Shown: positions 1-16,678, counted from the first letter of the stretch. The stretch: DNA of 64,000 nucleotides from Aeromonas lacus (GCF_000764665.1 NZ_JRGM01000136.1:1-64000), one strand, 5' to 3'. Notes: a model not told the origin generated them from the letters alone. Numbers and translations are program-made.

Positions 1-5004
<5,004 letters not shown>

Positions 5005-5037
5005 CAAGCCGCCGGTTCTGCACTGACAAAAGCCGGA

Positions 5038-5076
5038 AGAGCGGGGCTCACCCTACAAATCATGCCCCGCTCTTTC
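5038..5076 (+). terminator. Stem-loop between ebgC and ygjI
   Basis: A perfect 10-bp stem (AGAGCGGGGC 5038-5047 with 5064-5073, 16-base loop) is followed only by TTC, not a full T-run. It may be a weak terminator or an mRNA processing and stability element that lowers ygjI relative to ebgAC. Confidence 0.55.
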
Positions 5077-5085
5077 GCTAGATAA

Positions 5086-6552
<1,467 letters not shown>

Positions 6553-6559
6553 CCACTGA

Positions 6560-6967
<408 letters not shown>

Positions 6968-7049
6968 ATGGTATTGCGAGCCGGTGCGGGAGACGGCACC
7001 GGTTCAGCAACGAGGCCGTCCACGCGGCCCGCTCATAACAAGAGAGTAA

Positions 7050-8579
<1,530 letters not shown>

Positions 8580-8600
8580 TCGGCTGACCATCAACGCAAG

Positions 8601-8627
8601 ACGGGCGGCCTGGGTCGCCCGTTTTTT
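8601..8627 (+). terminator. Terminator after the second ygjI-like gene
   Basis: ACGGGCG and CGCCCGT form a 7-bp stem followed by six T residues. Confidence 0.85.
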
Positions 8628-8777
8628 ATCCATTTTTCGCCGTTGGGGGGCGGTCAGGGCCGTTTTATCGTCAACTTTTACTACTCGATATGGCGAAGGC
8701 GTTAAGCATTGATGAACAATTATTCGCCGCTCAACTTTGCGCCTCTCCGTTATCGGGGTAAGCTGGAGGTTCGTTTT

Positions 8778-8804
8778 AGCGGGAGGTGCCAGACATCTCC
8801 CGCT
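8778..8804 (+). promoter_or_regulatory. Stable stem-loop in the leader of the BASS transporter gene
   Basis: AGCGGGAGGTG pairs with CATCTCCCGCT around loop CCAGA, an 11-bp stem with one G-T wobble, followed by CTGTTTCTTG. It lies 70 bases upstream of the next start codon, so it is a leader attenuator candidate or simply a structured 5' UTR. The rest of the 294-bp gap (8580-8873) holds the upstream terminator and AT-rich sequence likely to contain a promoter near 8660-8720. Confidence 0.45.
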
Positions 8805-8873
8805 CTGTTTCTTGTCCTCCCCAATCCTGACTGTCGCCATGGCTGCAGGATGCCCTTCTGATGGAGACCTTTC

Positions 8874-9824
8874 GTGCGTCTGGATCCCTTTACTGTTGTG
8901 CTGATTGCGGTGGTCACCCTGGCCTCCCTCTTTCCCTGCGAGGGGCAGGTAGCCGTCTGGTTCGGTCTGCTGACCAAGCTGGCGGTGGCGCTCTTGTTCT
9001 TCATGCATGGCGCCAAGCTGTCGCGCCAGAACCTGCTGGCGGGCCTCGGTCACTGGCGGCTCCATCTGGTGGTGATGCTCAGCACTTTCGTGCTGTTTCC
9101 GCTGCTCGGGCTGCTGCTCACCCCGCTGGTACCGAGCTGGCTGAGCCCGGCTATCTACCTTGGCTTCCTCTACCTCTGCGCTTTGCCTGCCACCGTGCAG
9201 TCGGCCATCGCCTTTACCTCGATGGCGGGGGGCAATGTGTCGGCGGCGGTGTGCAGCGCCTCGGCCTCCAGCATCCTCGGCATCTTCCTCTCGCCGGTGC
9301 TGGTGGGGATGATGATCCACGTGCAGGGGGAGGGGATCGACACCTGGCACTCTATCCAGTCCATCATGATGCAGCTGATGCTGCCGTTCGTGGTCGGCCA
9401 CCTGTCGCGCCCGCTGATCGGTCGCTGGGTCGACAGTCACCGGCCGCTCATCGGCAAGCTGGATCAGAGCTCCATCCTGCTGGTGGTCTACGTCGCCTTC
9501 AGCGAGGCGGTGGTGCAGGGGATTTGGCATCAAGTAGGCTGGTACGATCTGGCCAGTATCGTGCTGCTGAGCTGTGTCTTGCTGGTGCTGGTGCTCTGCT
9601 GGAACGTCTGGATCAGCCGTCGCCTCGGCTTCGACAAGGCGGACGAGATCACCATCGTCTTCTGCGGCTCCAAGAAGAGCCTCGCCAACGGGGTGCCGAT
9701 GGCCAACGTCATGTTCCCGGCCGCCAGCGTCGGGGTGATGGTGCTGCCGCTGATGATCTTCCACCAGATCCAGCTGATGGTCTGCGCCGTGCTGGCGCGC
9801 CGCTATCACGAGCAGGGGCATTGA
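8874..9824 (+). CDS. YfeH-like bile acid:sodium symporter family (BASS) transporter
   Basis: A 316-residue membrane protein with about ten hydrophobic helices, of the SBF-like/YfeH branch of the bile acid:Na+ symporter superfamily. Seen: FFMHGAKLSR near 40-50, LPATVQSAIAFTSMAGGNVSAA with the crossover-helix Gly/Ser pattern, and GSKKSLANGVPMANVMF near the C terminus, all typical of YfeH. The natural substrate is unknown. Start GTG 8874 follows GGAGA and gives the family N terminus. It is monocistronic, with its own leader hairpin and a terminator behind it. Confidence 0.85.
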   Translation: MRLDPFTVVLIAVVTLASLFPCEGQVAVWFGLLTKLAVALLFFMHGAKLSRQNLLAGLGHWRLHLVVMLSTFVLFPLLGLLLTPLVPSWLSPAIYLGFLYLCALPATVQSAIAFTSMAGGNVSAAVCSASASSILGIFLSPVLVGMMIHVQGEGIDTWHSIQSIMMQLMLPFVVGHLSRPLIGRWVDSHRPLIGKLDQSSILLVVYVAFSEAVVQGIWHQVGWYDLASIVLLSCVLLVLVLCWNVWISRRLGFDKADEITIVFCGSKKSLANGVPMANVMFPAASVGVMVLPLMIFHQIQLMVCAVLARRYHEQGH

Positions 9825-9853
9825 TACTCGCGCCGTTTCTGCTGCCATAACAA

Positions 9854-9881
9854 GAGGGAGGCCCGTTGGCCTCCCTCTTTT
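9854..9881. terminator. Terminator between the BASS transporter and ovoA
   Basis: A 10-bp perfect stem (GAGGGAGGCC with GGCCTCCCTC, loop CGTT) is followed by TTTT in the plus direction. It lies between convergent genes and can also help end ovoA from the other side. Confidence 0.9.
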
Positions 9882-9903
9882 CATCTATAAGCCGACCGGC
9901 GGA

Positions 9904-12054
9904 TTAGCGTTTGCGCCAGACGGTGAGCTGCGCCACCGTGTGCTGGTATTTGCGGGCGGTCTCGCGGATGACGAAAGGCACATCCCGGGGCGGGCAGTGC
10001 TCCTCGAACTCCGCCGCCAGCAGCCGTTGCAGCGCCTGATAGGTGGTGAGCGCCTCGCCGTTTTCGCGAATGCCGCCGAGCCAGTTTGCGGGCGGGGTAT
10101 ATTCCGCCAGCCAGGTATAGGGGCTGGTGAGCACCAGCAGGCCACCGCTGCGCAGCCGGGGAGCTATGTCCCGCAGGAAGCGGGCGGGCTCCCGTAGCCG
10201 GTCGATCAGATTGGAGGCGAGCACCAGATCGTAGTGGTCATATTTGGGCTTGAGGTTGCAGGCATCCCCCTGACTGAAGTGGATGCGCTCAGCCTGACTT
10301 GCCCCCAGCCCGTGGCTCGACAGGCGTGCCTCGCAATACTCCACCAGTTCCCCCTCCAGCGGAATGGCGTAGCGGAAGCTGTCCTGACTGGCGAGAGCCA
10401 GCGCCACATCGATGAAGCGGGCCGAGTAGTCGACCCCGTCCACATGCTGGAAGTGGCGGGCCAGCTCGAAGCTGGCGCGGCCGGTAGCGCAGCCGATATC
10501 GAGCGCCCGCTGGTGGTTGCTGCACAGCTCGCCAGCAAGATCAGCAAGCGTCTTGGCGTAGTTGGCTACCCCGAAGTGGTTCGGGCCGTACTGGAAGTCG
10601 AGATATTGAGCTACGAGCGTGTCGGTTTCATAGGGATTCACGATAACGGGTTCCTGATAACGGGAGACCAGATAGCGGAAACCCGCATGCTGGAAGAAGT
10701 GACGCCGGAAGGCGTAACGGGATGATTTAAGCGCTTCGTTACCTGTGCTGATCCAGCTGCCGCCCTTGATCAGGGTGTGCTTGCCATCAAAGGTGGGGGT
10801 GGAAAAGTCGTCGTAGAGCGGGTGGATTTTAAAGCCGTCGAAGCCATCGATGGCGGTGCTGGTCCACTGCCAGACATTGCCCACCAGATCGAAGAACTCC
10901 CCTTGCGGGCAGGCATCCACCGGGCAGGAGGAGGCGAAACGGGCCAGATTGATATTGCCGGGGGCCTCCGTCCAGTCCGGCTGATCGCCGGGTACCTGCT
11001 CGCGCAGCAGCAGCCACTCCGCCTCGCTCGGCAGCTGGACTGGCAGGCCGGTCTGGGCCGCCTTCCAGCGGCAGAAGGCGGCCGCCTCCAGCTGGTTTAC
11101 CTCGACCGGCCAGTCCCAGGGCATGGCGACCTGCTCGGTCATCAGCCGCAGTTGCAATTGCCCGGGTTCGGCGGGGTCGCCGACCCAGAAGGCGGGCATC
11201 TGCGCCTTGGCGTACTGGCACCAGCCCCACCCCTCCTCATCCCACCACTGTTGCTGGCCGTAGCCGCCTACCTGAACGAAGGCGAGGTACTCGGCATTGC
11301 TCACCAGCATGCGGCTGGCCTGAAACGGGGCCAGCTCGATATGGCGCTCGCCATATTCGTTGTCCCAGCCGTAGGTGGCGTCCTGCTTGCCAAGGCGCAC
11401 CTTGCCGCCTGCCACCGGCAGCAGGCTGTTGGCGGGCACTTGGTCAATGCGGTGACGTGCTTCGGTGCTGGCGGGCCAATAAGGCTGCGGTCGCACCCAG
11501 GCGAGCGGCAGCTGGCGGATCAGTACGCTGGAGGTCTCGAGGTGGATGCGCTCATGCTCAATCCCCATCAGTATCACCCAGGCCGGGCTCTGCCAGTCGA
11601 TGGGCAGGGTGAGCGGCATCTGGCGGATGAAGTCGCACACCAGCGTACGGACTTTGGCCCGATAGCTGCGCAGCTCGGTGACTTTTGGCCAGTCGTAGTG
11701 GGTCTCGTCCAGATCGTCCCAGCTCATCTCGTCCACCCCGATGGCGACCATGGCCTCGATGCGGGCATCCAGCCGCTGGTCGATCAGGCGCGCCGCCAGC
11801 AGCTTGTTGATAAAGAAGGCGGCGGTGTGGCCGTAGTAGAAGATGAGCGGGTGGCGTAGCGGGATCGCCTTGTTGAACCAGGCGCGCTCATCGGCCAGAC
11901 AGTCGAACAGCGAGTCGTAGAGATCGAAGGTCTGGCAGAAGTAGGCGAGCAGCTCGCGCCGTTTCTGCTCGGGATCGCTGCCGGTCAGCAACGGGGTGCG
12001 AGTCGGTTCCGGCAGACCGGTGGCAGTGGAATAGAGAGGGCTTGCTTGGGTCAC
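9904..12054 (-). CDS. ovoA: OvoA, 5-histidylcysteine sulfoxide synthase (ovothiol biosynthesis) with methyltransferase domain
   Basis: A 716-residue three-part enzyme: DinB-like domain (about 30-180), formylglycine-generating/sulfatase-modifying domain (about 220-460) and C-terminal SAM methyltransferase (about 490-716, ALDIGCATGRASFEL). The iron-site motif HX3HXE is seen as HERIHLE (His167, His171, Glu173). OvoA joins cysteine sulfur to histidine C5; its C-terminal domain methylates the imidazole of 5-thiohistidine to give ovothiol A. Start GTG 12054 follows GGAGG by 6 bases and begins TQASPLYSTA; the upstream extension to 12132 lacks family character. No separate sulfoxide lyase (OvoB) is adjacent. 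Confidence 0.92.
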   Translation of the reverse strand: MTQASPLYSTATGLPEPTRTPLLTGSDPEQKRRELLAYFCQTFDLYDSLFDCLADERAWFNKAIPLRHPLIFYYGHTAAFFINKLLAARLIDQRLDARIEAMVAIGVDEMSWDDLDETHYDWPKVTELRSYRAKVRTLVCDFIRQMPLTLPIDWQSPAWVILMGIEHERIHLETSSVLIRQLPLAWVRPQPYWPASTEARHRIDQVPANSLLPVAGGKVRLGKQDATYGWDNEYGERHIELAPFQASRMLVSNAEYLAFVQVGGYGQQQWWDEEGWGWCQYAKAQMPAFWVGDPAEPGQLQLRLMTEQVAMPWDWPVEVNQLEAAAFCRWKAAQTGLPVQLPSEAEWLLLREQVPGDQPDWTEAPGNINLARFASSCPVDACPQGEFFDLVGNVWQWTSTAIDGFDGFKIHPLYDDFSTPTFDGKHTLIKGGSWISTGNEALKSSRYAFRRHFFQHAGFRYLVSRYQEPVIVNPYETDTLVAQYLDFQYGPNHFGVANYAKTLADLAGELCSNHQRALDIGCATGRASFELARHFQHVDGVDYSARFIDVALALASQDSFRYAIPLEGELVEYCEARLSSHGLGASQAERIHFSQGDACNLKPKYDHYDLVLASNLIDRLREPARFLRDIAPRLRSGGLLVLTSPYTWLAEYTPPANWLGGIRENGEALTTYQALQRLLAAEFEEHCPPRDVPFVIRETARKYQHTVAQLTVWRKR

Positions 12055-12449
12055 GCTCTGCCTCCTTGTTGGCAGTGAAGACTGACAAGACAGTGGTAAT
12101 GACATTACCGCAATGGAGAGCTTGGTACGCACGAAGTACCACTATTGGCTCAACAGACCGGTGCGGCAATCAAAAACTTCCACGGCTTGTCAGCGTAGCG
12201 ACCTCGCGAACGGCTCGCCAGCCAGCTCTCCACCTGCCTGTTAGGGGATGGTCAGATTCGCCAAATGGTGGTCTAAATGGATCTTTTTAATGCGTGCCAC
12301 TTCTTACTGTTGATTTTATTTTTATTGAAAATCATGTAGTTAGCTTCTGGCATGGCCATTGCTATCTGTGGTTTCATACGGCCTTTATTTTTGTGGTTTC
12401 GAACAGGGCCTGTCAGGTGGCTTATCAATAAATAAAAAGGAGAACAGTT
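12055..12449. promoter_or_regulatory. Divergent intergenic region, ovoA / GIN-domain gene, with palindromes
   Basis: This 395-bp gap has no convincing gene. Two inverted repeats lie on the ovoA side: GGTAATGACATTACC at 12095-12109 (perfect, 41 bases before the ovoA start) and TGGTAC-N7-GTACCA at 12123-12141. They are candidate operators. The stretch 12290-12345 is markedly AT-rich and probably carries the promoter for the plus-strand gene, whose ribosome binding site is AAAAAGGAGA just before 12450. Confidence 0.5.
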
Positions 12450-13172
12450 ATGCGGTGGATGATTGGCGTCTTGGTGGCGTTGGTGATGGGAGGTTGCAAC
12501 GTCTTTGCCGATACCGAGATCAAGGGGGAAGGTGTCCCGGTCGAGCGCCAGCAGGCACTGGGCGAGCGGGTGACCCGGGTGCTGGCGGGAACTCCAGCTA
12601 CCCTCCATCTGGTGGCGGGGGAGCAGCGCGGCATCCTGATCAAGGGGCAGGCAAATCTCTTGCCCTATCTGGAGCTGACCGAGCGCGGCAGCAAGCTGGA
12701 GATCGAGGTGAAGGATGGTTACCGACTGCGGCCTACCGAACCGCTGGAGATCACCATCACCCTGCCAGAGCTCAGTGAAATGGCGCTGGCAGGTACCGGC
12801 AACGGCGATCTGAGTGGCTTCAAGGGTGAGGCGCTGGAGCTGTCAGTGGCGGGAACCGGTGGTATCGTCGCCAGCCAGCTGGAGGTACAGCGATTGAAAG
12901 GCAACATCGCTGGTGCAGGCAGCCTGGATCTGGGGAGCGGCTCTGCCGCCAGCATCGAGCTGAACATTGCCGGTGCTGGCGATGTGCTGGGCAGCGAGAT
13001 GCGTGGCAACGAGGTCGAGGTCAATATCGCCGGCAGCGGTGATGTGGAGGTGCGGGCCCAGAAAACGCTCAAGATCGGCATCGCAGGCACTGGCAACATC
13101 ACCTACTGGGGTGACCCCGAGGTGGAGCAGCAGATCGTGGGCTCCGGCGGGGTGACCCGCGCCGGCAGCTGA
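12450..13172 (+). CDS. Exported GIN-domain (DUF2807) protein
   Basis: A 240-residue protein with an N-terminal hydrophobic segment (MIGVLVALVMGGC) and a beta-rich repeat body built from motifs such as LAGTGNGDLSG, VAGTGGIV, IAGAGSLDLGSG, IAGAGDV and IAGSGDVEV, typical of the putative auto-transporter adhesin head GIN domain. The family forms right-handed parallel beta structures; its function is poorly known. VMGGC is only a poor lipobox, so it may be a lipoprotein or be cut after NVFA. It stands alone between a divergent ovoA and a terminator. Confidence 0.8.
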   Translation: MRWMIGVLVALVMGGCNVFADTEIKGEGVPVERQQALGERVTRVLAGTPATLHLVAGEQRGILIKGQANLLPYLELTERGSKLEIEVKDGYRLRPTEPLEITITLPELSEMALAGTGNGDLSGFKGEALELSVAGTGGIVASQLEVQRLKGNIAGAGSLDLGSGSAASIELNIAGAGDVLGSEMRGNEVEVNIAGSGDVEVRAQKTLKIGIAGTGNITYWGDPEVEQQIVGSGGVTRAGS

Positions 13173-13194
13173 TATCAACCGATCACCACAACTG

Positions 13195-13226
13195 AAACAG
13201 GCCCGCAACGGGCCTGTTTTGTTTTT
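13195..13226 (+). terminator. Terminator after the GIN-domain gene
   Basis: AAACAGGCCCG pairs with CGGGCCTGTTT around a CAA loop and is followed by further T residues. Confidence 0.9.
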
Positions 13227-13369
13227 TCCAACATGGCGCAACTCACCGTGCCATTTGTGCAGATCCTGCATAAGTGATGTTCCGGCCCGCCGGTTTTTCA
13301 ATACATCCCGCTCCCTAATAATGCGCCTCATCCGCTACGGCGAACTTATCAACTACTGAGGCGTCACTG

Positions 13370-13735
13370 ATGACAACATCATTACCTTTTGCAAATGCCG
13401 TGCTCGATGATCAGGCTCTGGTCAGCGGGCTCAAATCCATTCACCCGACCTGGGGCGACATGACGGTTCGCGTGGCGGGTGAAGCCTGGGGCATGCCGCT
13501 GCTCGACCAGAAGACCAAGGCGTTCATCACCATCGCCATCGACCAGATGGCCCTCAACGTCAGCGGTGAAGGCAACCCCTTCGCAGCTCATGTCGATATG
13601 GCACTCAAGCAGGGGGCGACCTGGCAGGAGCTTGAAGAGCTGATCGTCTTTGCATCCGTCTATACCGGCTTCAACAAGGGGGCGACCACCATGGGGGCGC
13701 TCAACAAATTGCGCCACGAGCGGGGGGATATCTGA
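13370..13735 (+). CDS. Carboxymuconolactone decarboxylase (CMD) family protein
   Basis: A 121-residue all-helical protein of the CMD/AhpD superfamily. Recognised from FITIAIDQMALNVSG, HVDMALKQGATWQELEELIVFASVYTGFNKG and the short length, close to true CMDs (about 120-130). It has no cysteine, so it is not an AhpD-type CxxC peroxidase; it belongs with the gamma-carboxymuconolactone decarboxylase-like group, substrate unknown. It is the first gene of a compact operon and overlaps the VOC gene by one base. An imperfect palindrome TGCAG-ATC-CTGCA at 13258-13270 lies about 100 bases upstream. Confidence 0.85.
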   Translation: MTTSLPFANAVLDDQALVSGLKSIHPTWGDMTVRVAGEAWGMPLLDQKTKAFITIAIDQMALNVSGEGNPFAAHVDMALKQGATWQELEELIVFASVYTGFNKGATTMGALNKLRHERGDI

Positions 13736-14250
13736 TGGCCATTCCAGGACTGAAAAAGCCCGATCATATCGGCTTTACCGTGCCCAATCTGGCAGAGGCG
13801 ATCGCCTTTTTTCGCGACCACTTCGATTTCGAGCTTGCCTATGAGTTCGGGCCCTTTGTGGCGAGTGACAACTGGATGGCGGAGCACCTCAACGTGCATG
13901 CCCGCGCCGAGATCACCCGCATTGCGGTGATGAATGCCAAAGGGATCAATCTGGAGATCTTCGAGTACGCCAGCAATATCGAACGCAACCTCAAGGCTCC
14001 CAACAACGCCGATATCGGTGGCCACCATCTCGCCTTCTATGTGGATGACATGGCGGCGGCGGTGGCTTACCTGAAGGAGCGGGGGATCGCCGTGCTGGGC
14101 GAGCCGACCTGCATGACGGAGGGGCCGACCGCAGGGGAGTCCTGGGTCTATTTTCTTGCGCCATGGGGCATGCAGCTGGAGCTGGTCTCCTATCCGCAGG
14201 GCAAGGCCTATAGCGGTCAATCACCCGTCGCCTTGTTTGATCCACGATGA
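13735..14250 (+). CDS. VOC family (glyoxalase/dioxygenase fold) protein
   Basis: A 171-residue protein with two beta-alpha-beta-beta-beta modules of the vicinal oxygen chelate superfamily. Candidate metal ligands are visible in family positions: His11 (PDHIGFTV), Glu in INLEIFEY, His in GGHHLAFYVDD and Glu in QLELVSY. The reaction cannot be told from sequence (isomerase, lyase or ring-cleaving dioxygenase). The start overlaps the upstream stop by one base and the end overlaps the next start (ATGA), so the genes are translationally linked. Confidence 0.88.
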   Translation: MAIPGLKKPDHIGFTVPNLAEAIAFFRDHFDFELAYEFGPFVASDNWMAEHLNVHARAEITRIAVMNAKGINLEIFEYASNIERNLKAPNNADIGGHHLAFYVDDMAAAVAYLKERGIAVLGEPTCMTEGPTAGESWVYFLAPWGMQLELVSYPQGKAYSGQSPVALFDPR

Positions 14251-14687
14251 ACGCGCTCCCGGTTTTGCTGATCGTGATGGCCGGCATGGGCCTCTCCTTC
14301 GAAGCGGGCCTGCTGGGCCCCCTTGGTGAACAGGTGGGCCATCTGTGGGCCACTCTGAGCATCTTCGGTGTGGGGGCTGCACTGCTCTGGCTGATCCGTT
14401 TCTTCACGGTGCGGGGGCCATCTACAGGGTGGCATGGGGTGCCGAAATGGCAGCTGATCGGTGGCTTGCTTGGCCCCGTCTATGTGGTGGCGCTCACTCT
14501 CTCGACCCCCATGCTGGGGGTGGCGATGACGATGATCTGCGTCCTGCTGGGGCAGGTGACCAAGAGCTTTGCCATCGACTACTTCGGCTGGTTTGGCATG
14601 CCGAAACGGGCAACCCGTCCCCTGCGGCTGGTGGCACTTGGCTGCATCGCGCTGGCGCTGCTGTTTACCTATCTGGGAGCAAACTGA
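14247..14687 (+). CDS. YdcZ/DUF606-type DMT half-transporter, first of pair
   Basis: A 146-residue protein with about five hydrophobic helices, matching the DUF606 (DMT_YdcZ) family of short drug/metabolite-type membrane proteins. Seen: VPKWQLIGGLLGPVYVVALTLSTPMLGVAMTMICVLLGQ, a family hallmark. It has a neighbour of the same family immediately downstream (1-base overlap), suggesting an obligate heterodimer as in paired small multidrug transporters. The substrate is unknown; the neighbours suggest a small organic metabolite. Confidence 0.87.
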   Translation: MNALPVLLIVMAGMGLSFEAGLLGPLGEQVGHLWATLSIFGVGAALLWLIRFFTVRGPSTGWHGVPKWQLIGGLLGPVYVVALTLSTPMLGVAMTMICVLLGQVTKSFAIDYFGWFGMPKRATRPLRLVALGCIALALLFTYLGAN

Positions 14688-15145
14688 TGGTGCTGATTAT
14701 CGTGTTGGCCATCGTCTCCGGCATGGCGCTCAGCGCCCAGGCGGCGATCAATGGTCAGTTGGGGTCGCGGGTCGGCGTGGTGCAGAGTTCGCTGCTCACC
14801 TTCACCATGGGCACTGTGGTGACCGCCCTGCTGATCTTCTTCTTTGAGCCGCCCTATCAGGCGACCCTGCTCAGCGTGCCGAAGTGGCAGCTGGCCGGTG
14901 CCCTGTTCGGCATTGTCTACATGGTGGTGATGGTCGCGGCCATTCCACGGGTAGGGGTCGCCATCGCCACTGTGGCCACCATTCTGGGCCAGATGGTGAT
15001 GAGTCTGGTGATCGATACCATGGGTTGGCTGGGCAATGCCCCCATTCCCCTCAACTACTGGCGCCTTGCCGCCATGATGGCCGTCGCTGCGGCGCTGCTC
15101 TGCATCTATCTGGCGAACCGACAACAGGAACAAGTGAATGAGTGA
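14687..15145 (+). CDS. YdcZ/DUF606-type DMT half-transporter, second of pair
   Basis: A 152-residue five-helix membrane protein of the same DUF606 family as the gene before it (VPKWQLAGALFGIVYMVVMVAAIPRVGVAIATVATILGQ aligns with the partner's equivalent stretch). It retains the N-terminal AQAAINGQLG motif typical of full family members. Start ATG 14687 overlaps the previous stop by one base; the frame stays open upstream but only as a shadow of the partner gene. Its end overlaps the next gene by 8 bases. Confidence 0.87.
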   Translation: MVLIIVLAIVSGMALSAQAAINGQLGSRVGVVQSSLLTFTMGTVVTALLIFFFEPPYQATLLSVPKWQLAGALFGIVYMVVMVAAIPRVGVAIATVATILGQMVMSLVIDTMGWLGNAPIPLNYWRLAAMMAVAAALLCIYLANRQQEQVNE

Positions 15146-15467
15146 ACAGGCAACAACCCTGATGGTCTTTTTCAATCTCAAACCGGGGACGAACGAGGCG
15201 GATTATCTGGCGTGGGCACGGGAGGTCGATCTGCCCACCGTGAACCGGCTCAACAGCGTCACCTCGTTCGAGGTGTTCAAGGGGCTGAAGATGCTGGGGC
15301 AGCAGAGTGCCTCGCCGTGGGACTACTTCGAAGTGATCCGCATTGAGTCGGAGACGCAATTTCTGCAGGAGATCCAGAGTTCGCAGATGCAGCAGGTGAT
15401 CCGTCAATTCGAAACCTTTGCCGCGGATGCCCACTTTATCTGCACCCGGGACATCACCACGCTGTAG
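15138..15467 (+). CDS. REDY/HapK-like protein
   Basis: A 109-residue soluble protein resembling the REDY-like HapK family (a ferredoxin-like, dimeric alpha-beta barrel fold first noted in prodigiosin-type gene clusters). Seen: LKPGTNEADYLAWAREVDLPTVNRLNSVTSFEVF, SPWDYFEVIRI and FETFAADAHFICTRDI. The family's reaction is not established; the fold is shared with small monooxygenases and stress-responsive barrels. It overlaps the upstream transporter gene by 8 bases and so belongs to the same operon. Assignment is from memory of the family pattern. Confidence 0.7.
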   Translation: MSEQATTLMVFFNLKPGTNEADYLAWAREVDLPTVNRLNSVTSFEVFKGLKMLGQQSASPWDYFEVIRIESETQFLQEIQSSQMQQVIRQFETFAADAHFICTRDITTL

Positions 15468-15536
15468 CTGGCTCGCCAGTGGTGAAAGGAATGCCACTCT
15501 TGCCACTGGTTTGGCTGCCACAACATCAGAGTCTTT

Positions 15537-15752
15537 ATGAAAAAACAGCTTGGCGAATACCTGCACGTGCTGGCCATCATCTTTCCGCTGACGCTGCTGA
15601 TCCCGCGCTGGATGGCGCCGCTGCTGGCGAGATGGCAGCTCGACCCCGCCGCACCAGTCGCAGTGTTGCTCATCGACAGCGTGATCGTGGCCTGCGCCGT
15701 CTTTGTCTTGCTGCCGGCGCTGCACAAGCTGACCGGCAGGCTGTCTGGCTAA
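15537..15752 (+). CDS. Small two-helix membrane protein
   Basis: A 71-residue protein with two hydrophobic segments (about 9-31 and 42-63) separated by a short Pro/Ala loop. It resembles short DUF2798-type membrane proteins in size and layout, but I cannot assign a family with confidence. It lies 69 bases after the REDY-like gene, in the same direction, and is the probable last gene of the operon. Its final four bases overlap the 3' end of the convergent LysR gene. Confidence 0.6.
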   Translation: MKKQLGEYLHVLAIIFPLTLLIPRWMAPLLARWQLDPAAPVAVLLIDSVIVACAVFVLLPALHKLTGRLSG

Positions 15753-16678
15753 ACCTGTCTGGCATCCCAGTAGCAGGGAGAGCCATATTTTCCCGCCAGA
15801 AAATCGATCACCACCCTCACTTTGGCGGCGAGCTGGTCGGTCTCCAGATAGAGCGCGCTGATCACCTGCTGCTCCACGCTGGTGGAGACGGTGAACCGGG
15901 TCATGATCGGTTTGAGCCGCCCGGTTTTCAGCTCCTCGCCGATGAGCCAGGTGGGGAACACTACAATCCCGGCACCCGCTACAGCGCCGGCAACCAAGGT
16001 ATCGGCATTGTTGCTGTAGAGGGTGCCGCTCACCTCATAGGGTTGCAGCTGCTCCTGGCCGATGAACCAGCGTTGCAGGCCATTGCTCCCCTTGAAGACC
16101 AGACAGTTGTGCTGCACCAGCTCATCCGGACGGGCCGGTTCGCCATGGCGATTGAGGTAGTCGGGGCTGGCCGCCATCACGTAGTGCTGCTGACCAAACT
16201 GCTTCATCCGCAGGGAGGAGTCTTGCGAGATCCCGATGCGGATCAGCAGGTCGATCGACTCGGCCGCCGGATCGACATAGTGATCCGTCTGCTGCAACTC
16301 GACCTTGAGCAGGGGGTAGCGCTCCAGCAGCTCGGTCAGATAGGGGGCAATGTGCAGCCGGCCAAAGGCGACCGGCGCGCTGATCCGGATGGTGCCTCTT
16401 GGGGTGTCCGCCCGCTGCTCGATCTGGCCGACCACCCGCTCATACTGCTGGAGGATCTCGGCGCACTGTTTGGCAAAGGCGACCCCCTCCTCGGTGAGGG
16501 AGATGGAGCGGGTATGGCGGTGCAACAGTTTGGAGCCCACCTTCTCCTCCAGTTGCGCCATCTTGCGCGAGACGGACGAAGGGGTCATATCCTGCCGACG
16601 CGCCACATCTGAAAAGCTGCCAAACCGGGTGGTCATCAGAAACAGCTTTATCTCCAACAACGAAACGTCGTAGTTCAC
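15749..16678 (-). CDS. LysR-family transcriptional regulator
   Basis: A 309-residue LTTR: winged helix-turn-helix at about 1-60 (GSFSDVARRQDMTPSSVSRK, LEEKVGSKLLHRHTRSISLT) and a substrate-binding domain with VAFGRLHIAPYLTELLERYP, of the CrgA/DsdC-like group. Start GTG 16678 follows AGGAGG by 6 bases; the ATG at 16699 would add seven unlikely residues. It converges on the CMD-VOC-transporter operon (4-base overlap) and diverges from the fimbrial operon, so either may be its target. The effector is unknown. Confidence 0.9.
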   Translation of the reverse strand: MNYDVSLLEIKLFLMTTRFGSFSDVARRQDMTPSSVSRKMAQLEEKVGSKLLHRHTRSISLTEEGVAFAKQCAEILQQYERVVGQIEQRADTPRGTIRISAPVAFGRLHIAPYLTELLERYPLLKVELQQTDHYVDPAAESIDLLIRIGISQDSSLRMKQFGQQHYVMAASPDYLNRHGEPARPDELVQHNCLVFKGSNGLQRWFIGQEQLQPYEVSGTLYSNNADTLVAGAVAGAGIVVFPTWLIGEELKTGRLKPIMTRFTVSTSVEQQVISALYLETDQLAAKVRVVIDFLAGKYGSPCYWDARQV

